DNA of 64,000 bases from Mycolicibacterium neworleansense (GTDB lineage Bacteria > Actinomycetota > Actinomycetes > Mycobacteriales > Mycobacteriaceae): assembly GCF_001245615.1 (NCBI RefSeq), contig NZ_CWKH01000001.1, positions 1,116,001-1,180,000 on the forward strand. Direction: 5' to 3'. This document shows positions 26,946-35,310 of the stretch, piece by piece (position 1 is the stretch's first letter; each line of letters begins with the position of its first letter). Both the position numbers and the translations under genes were made by a program. The notes under the pieces were generated by a model. It did no database searches. It saw only the letters and a program-made list of their open reading frames with translations, and had not been told where the DNA came from.

Positions 26946-27363
26946 AGGGGTCCTCGATATGGACTGTTTCACCCCTTTCGGATCGACTGCGCTTGTCTGT
27001 GCGGGCAATTCGGTTGCCAGTGGCGCTCGTTTGCTCGCGCATCGACGGACGTATCTGGCAATCACCAATAGTGCTGTGGCACTGGACTTGTGCTGCGAAA
27101 TGAGGCGCCGCATTTTCACTTGCGTGATGCAACGGAATGCTGAATTACATTGATGTCAAGGATATTTCGGGCAGCGGTCGTCGATGTATCGGCTGCGGTG
27201 GGGCCATGGGCCTCGGTGGTGGGCCGCCCGGGGGCGTCCCGGACGGTCCGGGTGGGCGAGGCGGTCATTCCGCAACTTCGGCGCCCGTTCGATGGTGGCT
27301 GGCGGGGCCTGATCCGCCGCGTCGATTCACGGCGCCGGGGCCCGGTGCCCGCGTAAGCCCGCC
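26946..27363. other. Intergenic region without a confident gene
   Basis: About 420 bases separate the NlpC/P60-like gene from the ArsR-AHSA1 gene. The left half is AT-richer. A Gly/Pro-rich reading frame from 27137 to 27367 has poor codon signals and no ribosome site, so I treat it as noncoding. The right end carries the ArsR promoter. No repeat or RNA structure stands out. Confidence 0.5.
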
Positions 27364-27391
27364 TTGACATGCAGCCCAATGGCTGCATGAT
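27364..27391 (+). promoter_or_regulatory. Promoter with palindromic ArsR operator between -35 and -10
   Basis: TTGACA at 27364-27369 is a perfect -35. CATGAT at 27386-27391 is a fair -10, giving a 16-bp spacer. The spacer is filled by a perfect palindrome ATGCAGCC-CAAT-GGCTGCAT at 27369-27388. A repressor bound there would block polymerase directly. A second, imperfect copy follows at 27401-27416. Confidence 0.7.
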
Positions 27392-27400
27392 TGGGATTTG

Positions 27401-27416
27401 GCAGCCGAACGGTTGC
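27401..27416. promoter_or_regulatory. Second ArsR-type operator copy
   Basis: GCAGCC-GAAC-GGTTGC repeats the pattern of the palindrome at 27369-27388, with the same 4-bp spacer and one mismatch. The two centres are 30 bp apart, about three helical turns, so two dimers could bind on the same face. It lies in the leader, just upstream of the start codon used for the ArsR-AHSA1 gene. Confidence 0.55.
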
Positions 27417-27436
27417 GCGTAAGGGGAGTGGAGCGG

Positions 27437-28204
27437 GTGGACGAAGTCTTCAAAGCGCTGTCGGACCCGAATCGGCGGCTACTGCTCGACAGCCTCAACG
27501 ACCGCGACGGGCAGTCTCTGCGGGAACTCTGCAGCGGCCTGTCGATGGCCCGACAATCGGTCAGCAAGCATCTGGCAGTCCTGGAGGCGGCCAACCTCGT
27601 CACCACCGTCCGCCAGGGACGGGAGAAGCTGCACTACCTCAACGCCGAGCCCATCAATGCCATCGCGGAGCGCTGGATCGATCATTACGACTCCACCAGG
27701 GGTCAGACCCTCACCGACCTCAAGACGGTGTTGGAGAGCCCCACCGCGGAGTTCGTGTACACCACCTATATCCGCACCACTCCGGAACGGCTGTGGCAGG
27801 CGATCACCAATCCGGCGTTTTCCCACGGCTACCTGGGTCACGCGATCGAATCCGAGTGGCAGAAGGGGTCGACCTACGTCTGGGTCGAGGACGTCGTTCG
27901 CATCGAGGACCCCGAGCAGGTGATCGTCGAGTCCGATCCCTACCAGCGGCTGGCTTTCACGTTCCACACGTTCACGCCCGAACTGCGGCAGGTCGCCCCG
28001 CAGCTGAGCGAGGACACCATCGCCGGGGCCGCGGCCGAACGCCGGTCACGAGTGTCGTTCGACATCGAATCCGTCGGGGACCACGTGAAGCTCACTGTGA
28101 TCCACGACGGATTCGACCCGGGCAGCGCCGTGCGGGACATGATCTCGCAGAGCTGGCCGCTCAAGCTGTCCAGCCTCAAGTCCGGGCTGGAACAGGCCGA
28201 TTAG
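27437..28204 (+). CDS. ArsR-family regulator fused to an AHSA1/SRPBCC domain
   Basis: The 255-residue protein has an ArsR winged helix in the first 90 residues ([38 protein letters not shown]). It continues as an AHSA1-type START/SRPBCC domain of about 150 residues ([19 protein letters not shown] to [10 protein letters not shown]). The latter is a ligand-binding cavity, so the protein may be a one-component sensor of a hydrophobic compound. GTG 27437 is chosen because AAGGGGA at 27421-27427 lies 9 nt before it; TTG 27398 is the longest option. It is convergent with mmpL. The locus at 54.9 kb carries the same two modules as separate genes. Confidence 0.85.
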   Translation: MDEVFKALSDPNRRLLLDSLNDRDGQSLRELCSGLSMARQSVSKHLAVLEAANLVTTVRQGREKLHYLNAEPINAIAERWIDHYDSTRGQTLTDLKTVLESPTAEFVYTTYIRTTPERLWQAITNPAFSHGYLGHAIESEWQKGSTYVWVEDVVRIEDPEQVIVESDPYQRLAFTFHTFTPELRQVAPQLSEDTIAGAAAERRSRVSFDIESVGDHVKLTVIHDGFDPGSAVRDMISQSWPLKLSSLKSGLEQAD

Positions 28205-31098
28205 ACCAGGGAGTCCTGCGGGTCGCGCTGGACCGGAGTGGGCCACGGTGCCGGCAGCGGACGCTGACGCACCCGCTGGGGCCACCAGAACCACTTGCCC
28301 ATCAAGGCCGCGATGGACGGGGTCATGAAGGACCGGATGACCAGGGTGTCGAACAGCAGACCCAGGCCGATCGTGGTGCCCACCTGGCCGATCACCGCCA
28401 GCTCGCTGACCGCCATCGACATCATGGTGAAGGCGAACACCAGGCCCGCGGAGGTGACCACCGAGCCGGTGCCGCCCATGGCGCGGATGATGCCGGTGTT
28501 CAAGCCCGCATGTATCTCCTCTTTGAACCGGGAGACCAGTAGCAGGTTGTAGTCCGCACCCACGGCCAGCAGCACGATGACCGCCATCGCGATCACCATC
28601 CAGTGCAGTTCCAGGCCGATCAGGTGCTGCCAGATCAGCACCGACAGACCGAAGGACGCGCCGAGGGACAGCACCACGGTGCCCACGATCACCGCCGCGG
28701 CCACCACGCTGCGCGTGAGGATCAGCATGATGATGAAAATCAGGCACAGTGCCGCGATGCCGGCGATCAGCAGGTCGTAGTTGGCGCCTTCCTGCATGTC
28801 CTTGAAGGTGGAGGCGGTGCCGCCGAGATAGATCTTGGAGCCCTCCAGCGGGGTGCCCTTGATCGCCTCCTTGGCGGCATTCTGAATCGCCGCGATATGC
28901 GAGATTCCCTCAGGGCTCATCGGGTCGCCCTCGTGGCTGATGATGAACCGCACCGCGTGCCCGTCGGGGGACAGGAACATCTTCATGCCGCGCTTGAAGT
29001 CCGGATTCTCGAAGGTCTCCGGTGGCAGATAGAACGAGTCGTCGTTCTTGGAAGCGTCGAACGCCTGGCCCATGGCCGTCTGGTTCTCCATCATCGCTTC
29101 CATCTGATCCTGAAGGCCGCCCATCGTGGCCTGCATGGTCAGCATCATGTTCTTCATGTTCTTCATCGTCGCGATCATCGGCGGCATGATCGTGAGCATC
29201 TGCGGCATCAGCTGATCGAGACGATCCATGTCCGGCATCATCTTCTGGATGTCGTCGGTCATGGTGTCGATGCCGTCAAGGGTGTCGAAGATCGACCGGA
29301 TCGACCAGCACAGCGGGATGTTGAAGCACTTCGGTTCCCAGTACAGGTAATTGCGGATCGGACGGAAGAAATCGTCGAAATCGGCGATGTGGTCCCGCAT
29401 TTCGGCCACGTCGTCGACCATGGTGTGCATCTTGGACACCATGCTGTGAGTGGTGTCGGACATCTCCTTCACCAGCACCAGCATCTGCTGCATGGTGTCG
29501 ACGGTCGTCTGCATCTCGTCGGCCATCTTCAACATGTCCTTCATGCGGTCTTGCATGTATTTCATGTTCATCATCTGGGTCGTGCCCTGCATGCTGATCT
29601 GGAACGGGATCGAGGTGTGCTCGATCGGCGTTCCCTGCGGGCGCGTGATGGCCTGGACCCGAGAAATACCGGGCACCTGGAAGATTCGCTTGGCGATGCG
29701 GTCGACGACGAGGAAGTCCGCTGAGTTGCGCAGATCGTGATCGCTCTCGATCAAGAGCAGCTCGGGGTTCATGCGGGCCTGGGAGAAGTGCCGGTCGGAT
29801 GCGGCGTATCCGGTGTTGGCCGGCAGATCGGCGGGCAGGTACTTGCGGTCGTTGTAGTTGGTCCGGTACCCCGGCAGCGTCAGCAGACCGATGAGTGACA
29901 AGGCGATGGTGGCGATCAGGATCGGACCGGGCCAGCGCACCACGGCCGCACCAACCTTGCGCCACCCGCGGGTGCGCATGGCCCGCCGGGGTTCCAGCGT
30001 CTTGCCGAACTTGCTGGCCACCGTGATGATCGCCGAGCCGAGGGTCAGGGCGGCGACGACCACCGTGACCATGCCGATGGCCAGCGGGATACCCAGTGAC
30101 TGGAAGTAGGGCAGGTTGGTGAAGTGCAGGCACAGCGTGGCGCCGGCGATGGTCAGACCCGAGCCCATCACCACGTGCGCCGTTCCGTGGAACATCGTGT
30201 AGTAGGCCTGTTCCCGGTCTTCGCCGACACTTCGGGCCTCTTGATATCGGCCGATCAGGAAGATCGCGTAGTCGGTGGCCGCCGCGATGGCCAGCGTCAC
30301 CAACAGGTTCGTGGCGAAGGTCGAGAGCCCGATGACGTCGTAGTAGCCCAGGAATGCGATCAGGCCGCGGGCCGCGGACAGGGACAGCACCACCATGACC
30401 AGGGTGAGCACCACCGTGATGATGGAGCGGTAGACCAACAGCAGCATGATGATGATCACGGTGAAGGTGAGCGCCTCGATGATCTTCACGCTTCGGTCAC
30501 CGGCGATGTGCTGGTCGGCGGCCAGTGCGGCGGGTCCGGTCACGTAGGCCTTGACCCCTGGAGGGGCCTGCACACTCTCGACGATCTCCTGGACCGCTTC
30601 GACGGATTCGTTGGCCAGCGCCTCGCCCTGGTTACCGGCGGTGTAGACCTGCACGTAGGCGGCATGCCCGTCGGCGCTCTGGGCGCCCGAGGCAGTGAGC
30701 GGATCGCCCCAGAAATCCTGGACATGCTCGACGTGCTTCTTGTCGGCCTCGAGCTTGTCGACGATCTCGTCGTAGTAATCGTGCGCCTTGATGTCGAGCG
30801 GCTCGTCGCCCTCGAGCACGACCATCACCGAGCTGTTGGACTTGAACTCCTGGAACACCTCGCCGACACGCTTCATCGCGATCATCGACGGAGCCTGGTC
30901 GGGGCTCATCGACACCGAGCGCATCTTGCCCACCTCTTCGAGCTGGGGCACAACGGTATTCAGGATGCCGATGAGGACGATCCAGCCGATGATGATCGGC
31001 ACTGCCAAACGACGGATCCACTTGGCGATCCCGCCGTGCTGGGCATGCTTCGGCCCGGTGACCGGGAAAGCGTCGGTCTGGGCGTCGTGAGCGCTCAT
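28201..31098 (-). CDS. mmpL4: MmpL-family RND transporter (MmpL4/MmpL5 type)
   Basis: The 965-residue RND transporter has an N-terminal helix, a first extracytoplasmic domain and a helix block ending in [22 protein letters not shown] segments. The second extracytoplasmic domain (about 490-700) contains a long Met-rich coiled coil ([20 protein letters not shown] onward), the hallmark of MmpL4/5, which forms a periplasmic hairpin. MmpL4 and MmpL5 export mycobactin and carboxymycobactin with MmpS4/S5 and also contribute to drug efflux. Here it is paired with an MmpS gene through a 4-bp overlap and sits by an Rv0455c-like gene, which supports siderophore export. MmpL5 identity cannot be excluded. 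Confidence 0.88.
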   Translation of the reverse strand: MSAHDAQTDAFPVTGPKHAQHGGIAKWIRRLAVPIIIGWIVLIGILNTVVPQLEEVGKMRSVSMSPDQAPSMIAMKRVGEVFQEFKSNSSVMVVLEGDEPLDIKAHDYYDEIVDKLEADKKHVEHVQDFWGDPLTASGAQSADGHAAYVQVYTAGNQGEALANESVEAVQEIVESVQAPPGVKAYVTGPAALAADQHIAGDRSVKIIEALTFTVIIIMLLLVYRSIITVVLTLVMVVLSLSAARGLIAFLGYYDVIGLSTFATNLLVTLAIAAATDYAIFLIGRYQEARSVGEDREQAYYTMFHGTAHVVMGSGLTIAGATLCLHFTNLPYFQSLGIPLAIGMVTVVVAALTLGSAIITVASKFGKTLEPRRAMRTRGWRKVGAAVVRWPGPILIATIALSLIGLLTLPGYRTNYNDRKYLPADLPANTGYAASDRHFSQARMNPELLLIESDHDLRNSADFLVVDRIAKRIFQVPGISRVQAITRPQGTPIEHTSIPFQISMQGTTQMMNMKYMQDRMKDMLKMADEMQTTVDTMQQMLVLVKEMSDTTHSMVSKMHTMVDDVAEMRDHIADFDDFFRPIRNYLYWEPKCFNIPLCWSIRSIFDTLDGIDTMTDDIQKMMPDMDRLDQLMPQMLTIMPPMIATMKNMKNMMLTMQATMGGLQDQMEAMMENQTAMGQAFDASKNDDSFYLPPETFENPDFKRGMKMFLSPDGHAVRFIISHEGDPMSPEGISHIAAIQNAAKEAIKGTPLEGSKIYLGGTASTFKDMQEGANYDLLIAGIAALCLIFIIMLILTRSVVAAAVIVGTVVLSLGASFGLSVLIWQHLIGLELHWMVIAMAVIVLLAVGADYNLLLVSRFKEEIHAGLNTGIIRAMGGTGSVVTSAGLVFAFTMMSMAVSELAVIGQVGTTIGLGLLFDTLVIRSFMTPSIAALMGKWFWWPQRVRQRPLPAPWPTPVQRDPQDSLV

Positions 31099-31568
31099 GC
31101 AGATTTCACCAAGCAGAAGGTCTGGGCGTTCACGCCGTTGGAGGTTCTCTCGTCCTTGAGTTCGTCATCGACGGTGATGCGGCAGCTGATCGTGCTGCCG
31201 TTGCCCTGGGCCACGATGTTGGGGAACACCGACGGGGCGGTGGATTCCAGCCGCAGCGTCCACGGCAGGGTCACCCCGTCGATGCGCTGGGGCTGGGCGT
31301 CCAGATCGAGGTAGTTCACGTCGGCGGTGGCGCCGGGCTCGCCGTAGATCTCGTAGACCACGACCTTGGGGTCGAACGGTTTGGTGTCATCGACTTTGGC
31401 GCTGGCGATACCGGTTCCGTCGCCGGCGCCGAAGAACGTGCGGACCCGCATCACCGTGAATCCGCCGACCAACACCACCGCGATGATGATCAACGGAATC
31501 CAGAACTTCTTGGCCAGGCCTGAAATCGAGAACTGCTTCCGGCGAGAGGTTTTCGTCGCGTTGGTCAT
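31095..31568 (-). CDS. mmpS4: MmpS-family accessory protein
   Basis: The 157-residue protein has one N-terminal helix ([19 protein letters not shown]) and an MmpS domain outside the membrane: [19 protein letters not shown], then [19 protein letters not shown]. The ATGA overlap with the mmpL start couples the two. MmpS proteins work with MmpL partners in siderophore export. A perfect palindrome, GCTAACT-AA-AGTTAGC, lies about 147 bp upstream and may be a regulator site. Confidence 0.9.
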   Translation of the reverse strand: MTNATKTSRRKQFSISGLAKKFWIPLIIIAVVLVGGFTVMRVRTFFGAGDGTGIASAKVDDTKPFDPKVVVYEIYGEPGATADVNYLDLDAQPQRIDGVTLPWTLRLESTAPSVFPNIVAQGNGSTISCRITVDDELKDERTSNGVNAQTFCLVKSA

Positions 31569-31926
31569 CGTGAAAGGGCACCGGTCCGTCGGTAGTGGGC
31601 GATATGGGCGATGGGGAGGCGAGGCGGGGTCAACATACCGGCGGCGCGGCAGTCGATGGGGTAGTACCTGTGCACCATGGTCACCTCGATCCCGCCTCGC
31701 TGTCTAGCCGAATGGCTAACTAAAGTTAGCGAGATATTAGCCTATTTAAATGAGTGGCAAAACGGTGACACAGCTGTGATGCCGCGCCCGCGGGGCTGTC
31801 TGGTGATCGATGGCGGCCCAGCCGCGGCACCTGGAGCGCCGTCGCAGGTCAGGGCACTTTTACGGCACCGTCAGGGCGGCGTGTGCCGGGGCGCGGGGCA
31901 CCGATTGTGATGGAGCTAACGAAATC
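31569..31926. other. Upstream region of mmpS-mmpL
   Basis: About 360 bases hold no supported gene; the short plus-strand ORF at 31677-31910 has no ribosome site and ordinary noncoding composition. The segment 31705-31755 is strikingly AT-rich for this genome and is the probable mmpS promoter. Confidence 0.5.
31715..31730. promoter_or_regulatory. Palindrome in the mmpS promoter region
   Basis: GCTAACT-AA-AGTTAGC has perfect 7-bp arms. A further TTAGC half-element follows at 31737. The arms point outward compared with an IdeR iron box (TTAGGTTAGGCTAACCTAA), and I count only about 10 of 19 matches in either alignment. The site looks more like a TetR- or MarR-type operator. In M. tuberculosis the mmpS4/L4 operon lies near a TetR gene, but none is adjacent here. 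Confidence 0.5.
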
Positions 31927-31967
31927 GGGCTGGGCCCGGCTGCCGTGTCGGCGGCCAGACCCAGCCC
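31927..31967 (-). terminator. Hairpin terminator after the Rv0455c-like gene
   Basis: GGGCTGGG (31927-31934) pairs with CCCAGCCC (31960-31967). A second inner stem, GGCTGCC with GGCGGCC, lies inside the loop. Reading on the minus strand, the stem follows the stop of the Rv0455c-like gene by about 16 bp and is followed by a moderately T-rich stretch (ATTTCGTT). It is a good candidate for an intrinsic-type terminator. Confidence 0.65.
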
Positions 31968-31983
31968 TGGGCGAAATCTTGAA

Positions 31984-32448
31984 CTAACGCCAGTTCCACA
32001 CGGACATGTCGTTGGGCGGGTAGTTCATGCAGATGTCGGTGGTGTTGGCCGCGACGCCCTTGTTGTTGAAGAACAGCTTGGCCCAGTTCGGCCAGCGCCA
32101 GGACATGTTCTCGAAGAACGCGTTGGTGGCCATGTTCTCGGAGTACTGGCGGCGGCCCGCGTAGTCCATCGAGAAGAACCAGTGGATCCGGTCTTGCGCG
32201 CCCTGCTGATCGGCGACCGGCTTGTTGTTGTAGTCGATCATGTAGCGCTCGTAGTACACCGGCTCGACGTCGCGGGCGGCGGCCATGATCTGCTCGGCCG
32301 TGCACGGCGTCCGCAGGATCCGGTTGGGGATCGGATAGTCGTCGGTGGCGTCGGCGGAGGCGATGCCGGCCCCGGCCAGGCTGCCGGCCACTGCGCATGC
32401 AGCCACGCCGGTTCGGATCAGGTTCGTGACACTCTTGCGGTTCAACAT
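31984..32448 (-). CDS. Rv0455c-like secreted protein, siderophore-secretion factor family
   Basis: The 154-residue protein has a signal peptide (to about residue 32, AGAGIASA) and a DUF5078-type mature part. Conserved segments are YPIPNRILRTPC, PVYYERYMIDYNNK, HWFFSMDYAGRR and the ending PPNDMSVWNWR. These match M. tuberculosis Rv0455c, a secreted protein reported to be needed for mycobactin secretion. The mature region keeps two cysteines, probably a disulfide. It lies beside mmpS/mmpL, as in M. tuberculosis where the genes are a few positions apart. Downstream of the DUF732 gene by 40 bp, it is possibly in one operon. Confidence 0.88.
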   Translation of the reverse strand: MLNRKSVTNLIRTGVAACAVAGSLAGAGIASADATDDYPIPNRILRTPCTAEQIMAAARDVEPVYYERYMIDYNNKPVADQQGAQDRIHWFFSMDYAGRRQYSENMATNAFFENMSWRWPNWAKLFFNNKGVAANTTDICMNYPPNDMSVWNWR

Positions 32449-32488
32449 CTCGCTCCAAAAGTCTCCAGATCGGCGTCCGGGAATCAGA

Positions 32489-32821
32489 CTACGACTGCGT
32501 AGCGGCCTGTTCGTAGATAAAGCGCTGATCCGGGCAGTAGTAATTGATGGCGGTACCCAGGAACTGCCACGACTGTGCGTCGGTGCTGTCCTTGGCCAAT
32601 TGCTTCTTCACGAAACCGACCGAGTCCTGGGCATTGTGGTCGACGCCGTTGTGCAATCGCTTGCACATGATCTTGCCGATCCAGGCGTTGTAGTCCTTCT
32701 GCCCATAGATCCCGAAGGTGTGGAGCTCGTTCGCGAAATCGGTGTCCGGATCGGCATATGCGGGAGCGGCGAAAGCGATAGCCGCCGCGGCGCCGATTAC
32801 TGCCAGCCCTGCAAGCTTCAT
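32489..32821 (-). CDS. DUF732 secreted protein
   Basis: The 110-residue protein begins MKLAGLAVIGAAAAIAF and has a signal peptide cut near APAYA-DP. The mature part has the DUF732 pattern (DFANELHTFGIYG, a Cys in IMCKRL, VGFVKKQLAK, INYYCPDQ), with two cysteines likely paired. Function of the family is unknown; mycobacteria carry several paralogues. The ATG at 32821 gives a proper signal peptide, while an upstream ATG at 32872 would add a charged leader that is not needed. It is probably co-transcribed with the Rv0455c-like gene. Confidence 0.85.
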   Translation of the reverse strand: MKLAGLAVIGAAAAIAFAAPAYADPDTDFANELHTFGIYGQKDYNAWIGKIMCKRLHNGVDHNAQDSVGFVKKQLAKDSTDAQSWQFLGTAINYYCPDQRFIYEQAATQS

Positions 32822-32868
32822 GCGGTGAATCTTAGCCCATCTAAGCCTGTTCCGGGTGTGGCGTTTGC

Positions 32869-34029
32869 TCATTCGATTGCAGAAAGCAGCGGGACATACT
32901 GCTCTGCGCTCGTCAGTGAACCGTGGTGACCGATCAATGCCGACTCCATGGGCTCGACCGATCGCCGCAGCAATGCGGCCGAGTCGCGTGCCGCCGCCAC
33001 GACATCTCCGATGCGAGATCGCACATCGTCACGGACCCGGGGACCGAACCAGCCGGCCGCGATCGCCTCGTCCTGCGACATCACCCACGCGGAATCGCCG
33101 AGCGTGGCACGCCATGCCGCAAGAACGTCATCGGCGGCTCCCTCGGCGGTGTAGACGTGACGGGCACGCGCTTCGCCACCGACGGCGACCACCCCGTCGC
33201 GCAGGGGTTCGCATTCGTCGATGTCGATCGCCGCGGCCCGGTCCACCGCCACCATGCCGTGGTCGGCCACCACGGTGAGCAGGCACTCGGACGGCAGGGC
33301 CGCCCACACCGACTCCACCAGGCGGTCGACCTGGCGCAACTGCATGCGCCACGCCGCCGACCCGGGGCCGTGCAGGTGGCCGACCAGATCGAGGTCGGCG
33401 TGGTAGCCGTAGCAGAAGCCGTTGCCGGCGACGGCCGCAATGACCTCGGCGGCGAGGTCGCCGAGAGCGTGCACCCCGACGTAGCGCGCGCCGCGCAGGA
33501 TGGCCCGGGTGAGGCCCGAATGGGCGTGCTCGGCGCCCGAGACCACCGAGACCTCGAACCCCGCCGCCCCGGCGCGCTCGAACGTGGTGGGCGACGGCTG
33601 GACCACCTCGGGGATCACCCGGTCGCGCAGGTCGGGGCCCCACGGATGGGGACGCCACCGCAGCGCGTTGATGACGTCGAATTCCGGACCGGCTTCGGGG
33701 ACTCGAAAGGAGTAGCCGACGAATCCGTGCTCACCCGAACGGCAGCCCGTGCCGATCGCCGCCAAACCGGCAGCCGTGGTGGACGGAAAACCGACGTGCA
33801 GCGTCCGGTTGGCCGACTGGTCGGCCAGGGCCGTCAGAACGGGCGCGTCGGCGGCGTGGGTGGCGAGCAGTTCGGCGCCGAGTCCGTCGATCAGCAGAAC
33901 GCACGCGCCGCGGACCGGGCCGGGCCAGGAGATCCGGGCGTCGAATCCGGGGGCACCCATCGCGGCGAGTACCGATGGGACGACATCGGCGAGGTGCGGT
34001 GCATCGGGATCGGGACGCGGGGGCTCCAC
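32869..34029 (-). CDS. Alkaline phosphatase-superfamily phosphodiesterase/nucleotide pyrophosphatase
   Basis: The 386-residue protein has the metal-binding pattern of type I phosphodiesterases: a first Asp in VLLIDGLGAELL, the nucleophile Thr/Ser region VGFPSTTAAGLAAIGTG, the YHADLDLVGHLHGP motif with Asp and His ligands, and VVADHGM for the last pair. There is no signal peptide, so it acts in the cytoplasm. The start used is GTG 34029 (VEPPRPDPD). The next gene is divergent, 100 bp away. Substrate not known; nucleotide or sugar-nucleotide phosphodiesters are typical. Confidence 0.82.
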   Translation of the reverse strand: MEPPRPDPDAPHLADVVPSVLAAMGAPGFDARISWPGPVRGACVLLIDGLGAELLATHAADAPVLTALADQSANRTLHVGFPSTTAAGLAAIGTGCRSGEHGFVGYSFRVPEAGPEFDVINALRWRPHPWGPDLRDRVIPEVVQPSPTTFERAGAAGFEVSVVSGAEHAHSGLTRAILRGARYVGVHALGDLAAEVIAAVAGNGFCYGYHADLDLVGHLHGPGSAAWRMQLRQVDRLVESVWAALPSECLLTVVADHGMVAVDRAAAIDIDECEPLRDGVVAVGGEARARHVYTAEGAADDVLAAWRATLGDSAWVMSQDEAIAAGWFGPRVRDDVRSRIGDVVAAARDSAALLRRSVEPMESALIGHHGSLTSAEQYVPLLSAIE

Positions 34030-34129
34030 ATCGCGAGCGTGCCACAGATCACGTCGGCGGGTTTCGGCAACGCAGAGCTCGCCGCAAGTGTGCTCGACCA
34101 CTCTGCCGTACCCGGTACGCTGGGTTTTC

Positions 34130-34657
34130 ATGAAGCCGATGAAAGCCGTGATCTTCGCCGCCGCTCTGGCGGTGTCCGCAGGTGGGGCGTTCAGTGGCAT
34201 CGCCAGCGCCGATCCGGAGACGCCGGCACCCATCCCGGCCCCGGGCCCTCCGCCGGGGCCCGTTGCGGCGGCCCCCGCCGCGCCCGCTGCCGCGGCAGCG
34301 ACGATCGACCACGACGGACTCTTTATGGTCGGCACCGACATCCAACCGGGCAATTACGCCTCGGCCGGACCGGTCGAAGGCGGCACCTGCTACTGGAAGC
34401 GGATGGCCGATCTGCACGGCGGCGACATCATCGACAATGCGTTCACCAAGAAGCCTCAGGTCATCACGATCGAGGCCACCGACAAGGCATTCAAGACCAG
34501 CGGGTGCCAGCCGTGGCAGTTGACCGACGCCGTACCCGATACGCCGGCCAGCGGTCCCATCCCGGCCCTGGTCGGCCAGGCCAAGCTGCGGGCATGGATG
34601 GACTCGCTGAACAACAACGCCCGCAATTACGACGGTTCCTCGGTGCCGATGCCCTGA
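34130..34657 (+). CDS. Secreted protein with Pro/Ala linker, unknown function
   Basis: The 175-residue protein begins with a signal peptide (MKPMKAVIFAAALAVSAGGA to GIASA), followed by a Pro/Ala-rich linker (residues 30-60) and a compact domain of about 110 residues. That domain has two cysteines (TCYWKR and SGCQPW) and reads GLFMVGTDIQPGNYASAGP. This pattern, a short beta-sandwich after a Pro-rich linker, occurs in many mycobacterial exported proteins. Function unknown. It is divergent from the phosphodiesterase. Confidence 0.8.
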   Translation: MKPMKAVIFAAALAVSAGGAFSGIASADPETPAPIPAPGPPPGPVAAAPAAPAAAAATIDHDGLFMVGTDIQPGNYASAGPVEGGTCYWKRMADLHGGDIIDNAFTKKPQVITIEATDKAFKTSGCQPWQLTDAVPDTPASGPIPALVGQAKLRAWMDSLNNNARNYDGSSVPMP

Positions 34658-34674
34658 TGCGCCGGGCTGAGTGA

Positions 34675-34986
34675 TCAGCCGGGAATCAGGGGAGGACGGC
34701 AGGCATTGCCGACCGGGTCCCACCACCAACCGTTGTCGCACATCGGCGGTGGCGGCACCACCGGCGGACGGCAGGTGTTGGCCACCGGGTCCCACCAGGC
34801 GCCGTTCTCACATGCCAACGGCACGACCGGGGGCCGGCACACGCTCGCCACCGGGTCCCACCACTCACCGGCCGCGCAGTCGGCCCAGCTGACGGCCGGC
34901 GCGGCGACAGTGACCACCGCCATCAGACCGAGCGGGGCCAGCGCCGAGCCGATGACCGCGGCGCAGCGGCCGAGGATGCTGGTCAT
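34675..34986 (-). CDS. Small secreted protein made of three Cys/Trp-Asp-Pro repeats
   Basis: The 103-residue protein has a signal peptide (to about residue 35, VTVAAPAVSWA) and a mature part consisting of three related repeats: CAAGEWWDPVASVCRPPVVP, CENGAWWDPVANTCRPPVVP and CDNGWWWDPVGNACRPPLIP. Each has a Cys at both ends and a WWDP core, so each may close as a small disulfide loop. A similar short Cys-containing secreted protein is at 39874. Function unknown; binding of wall or metal ligands is speculative. Confidence 0.8.
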   Translation of the reverse strand: MTSILGRCAAVIGSALAPLGLMAVVTVAAPAVSWADCAAGEWWDPVASVCRPPVVPLACENGAWWDPVANTCRPPVVPPPPMCDNGWWWDPVGNACRPPLIPG

Positions 34987-35310
34987 CTCAAACCTCCCCG
35001 AGAGATCACACCTCGACCCTAACCGGCCACAAGGGCAACGGCCAGCAATCGGACACGCCGCGCCCGTGCTGACCACCCGTGCGCCCGGAGCCGGCATCGG
35101 CTCCGCAATTCCTTTGCTGCACAAGGCCACCCGATGCCGTCCAGGCCGGCCGACGAACGTCGCGCAGGAGGTGCGCACCGCGCGCTGAACGTGTCGCGCC
35201 ACCGTACGCTGCTAGTCTGCGAGGGCTGCCGGTTGCGCGAATCGCGGGCCGATCCGCCCGGCCAGCCGCGGCTATGACATGACAAAACAGCGAAGTGACG
35301 AATCAGCTGA
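34987..35310. other. Intergenic region between divergent genes
   Basis: About 324 bases separate the repeat protein from the acyltransferase. The long frames here have poor codon signals. I see no strong palindrome or hairpin. Promoters for both divergent genes should be here, but I cannot place them. Confidence 0.45.

Noticed and set aside
27137..27367. 76-codon Gly/Pro-rich ORF before the ArsR-AHSA1 gene
   Set aside because: No ribosome site, composition typical of unconstrained high-GC sequence, and it overlaps the likely ArsR promoter.
31705..31740. IdeR iron box upstream of mmpS
   Set aside because: Best alignment matches only about 10 of 19 positions and the half-sites point outward.
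31677..31910. 77-codon plus-strand ORF before the siderophore locus
   Set aside because: No ribosome site and it crosses the AT-rich mmpS promoter. It has no recognisable domain.
32831..32845. Small inverted repeat CTTAG-CCCAT-CTAAG near the DUF732 start
   Set aside because: Arms of only 5 bp, too short to separate from chance, and not an IdeR site.
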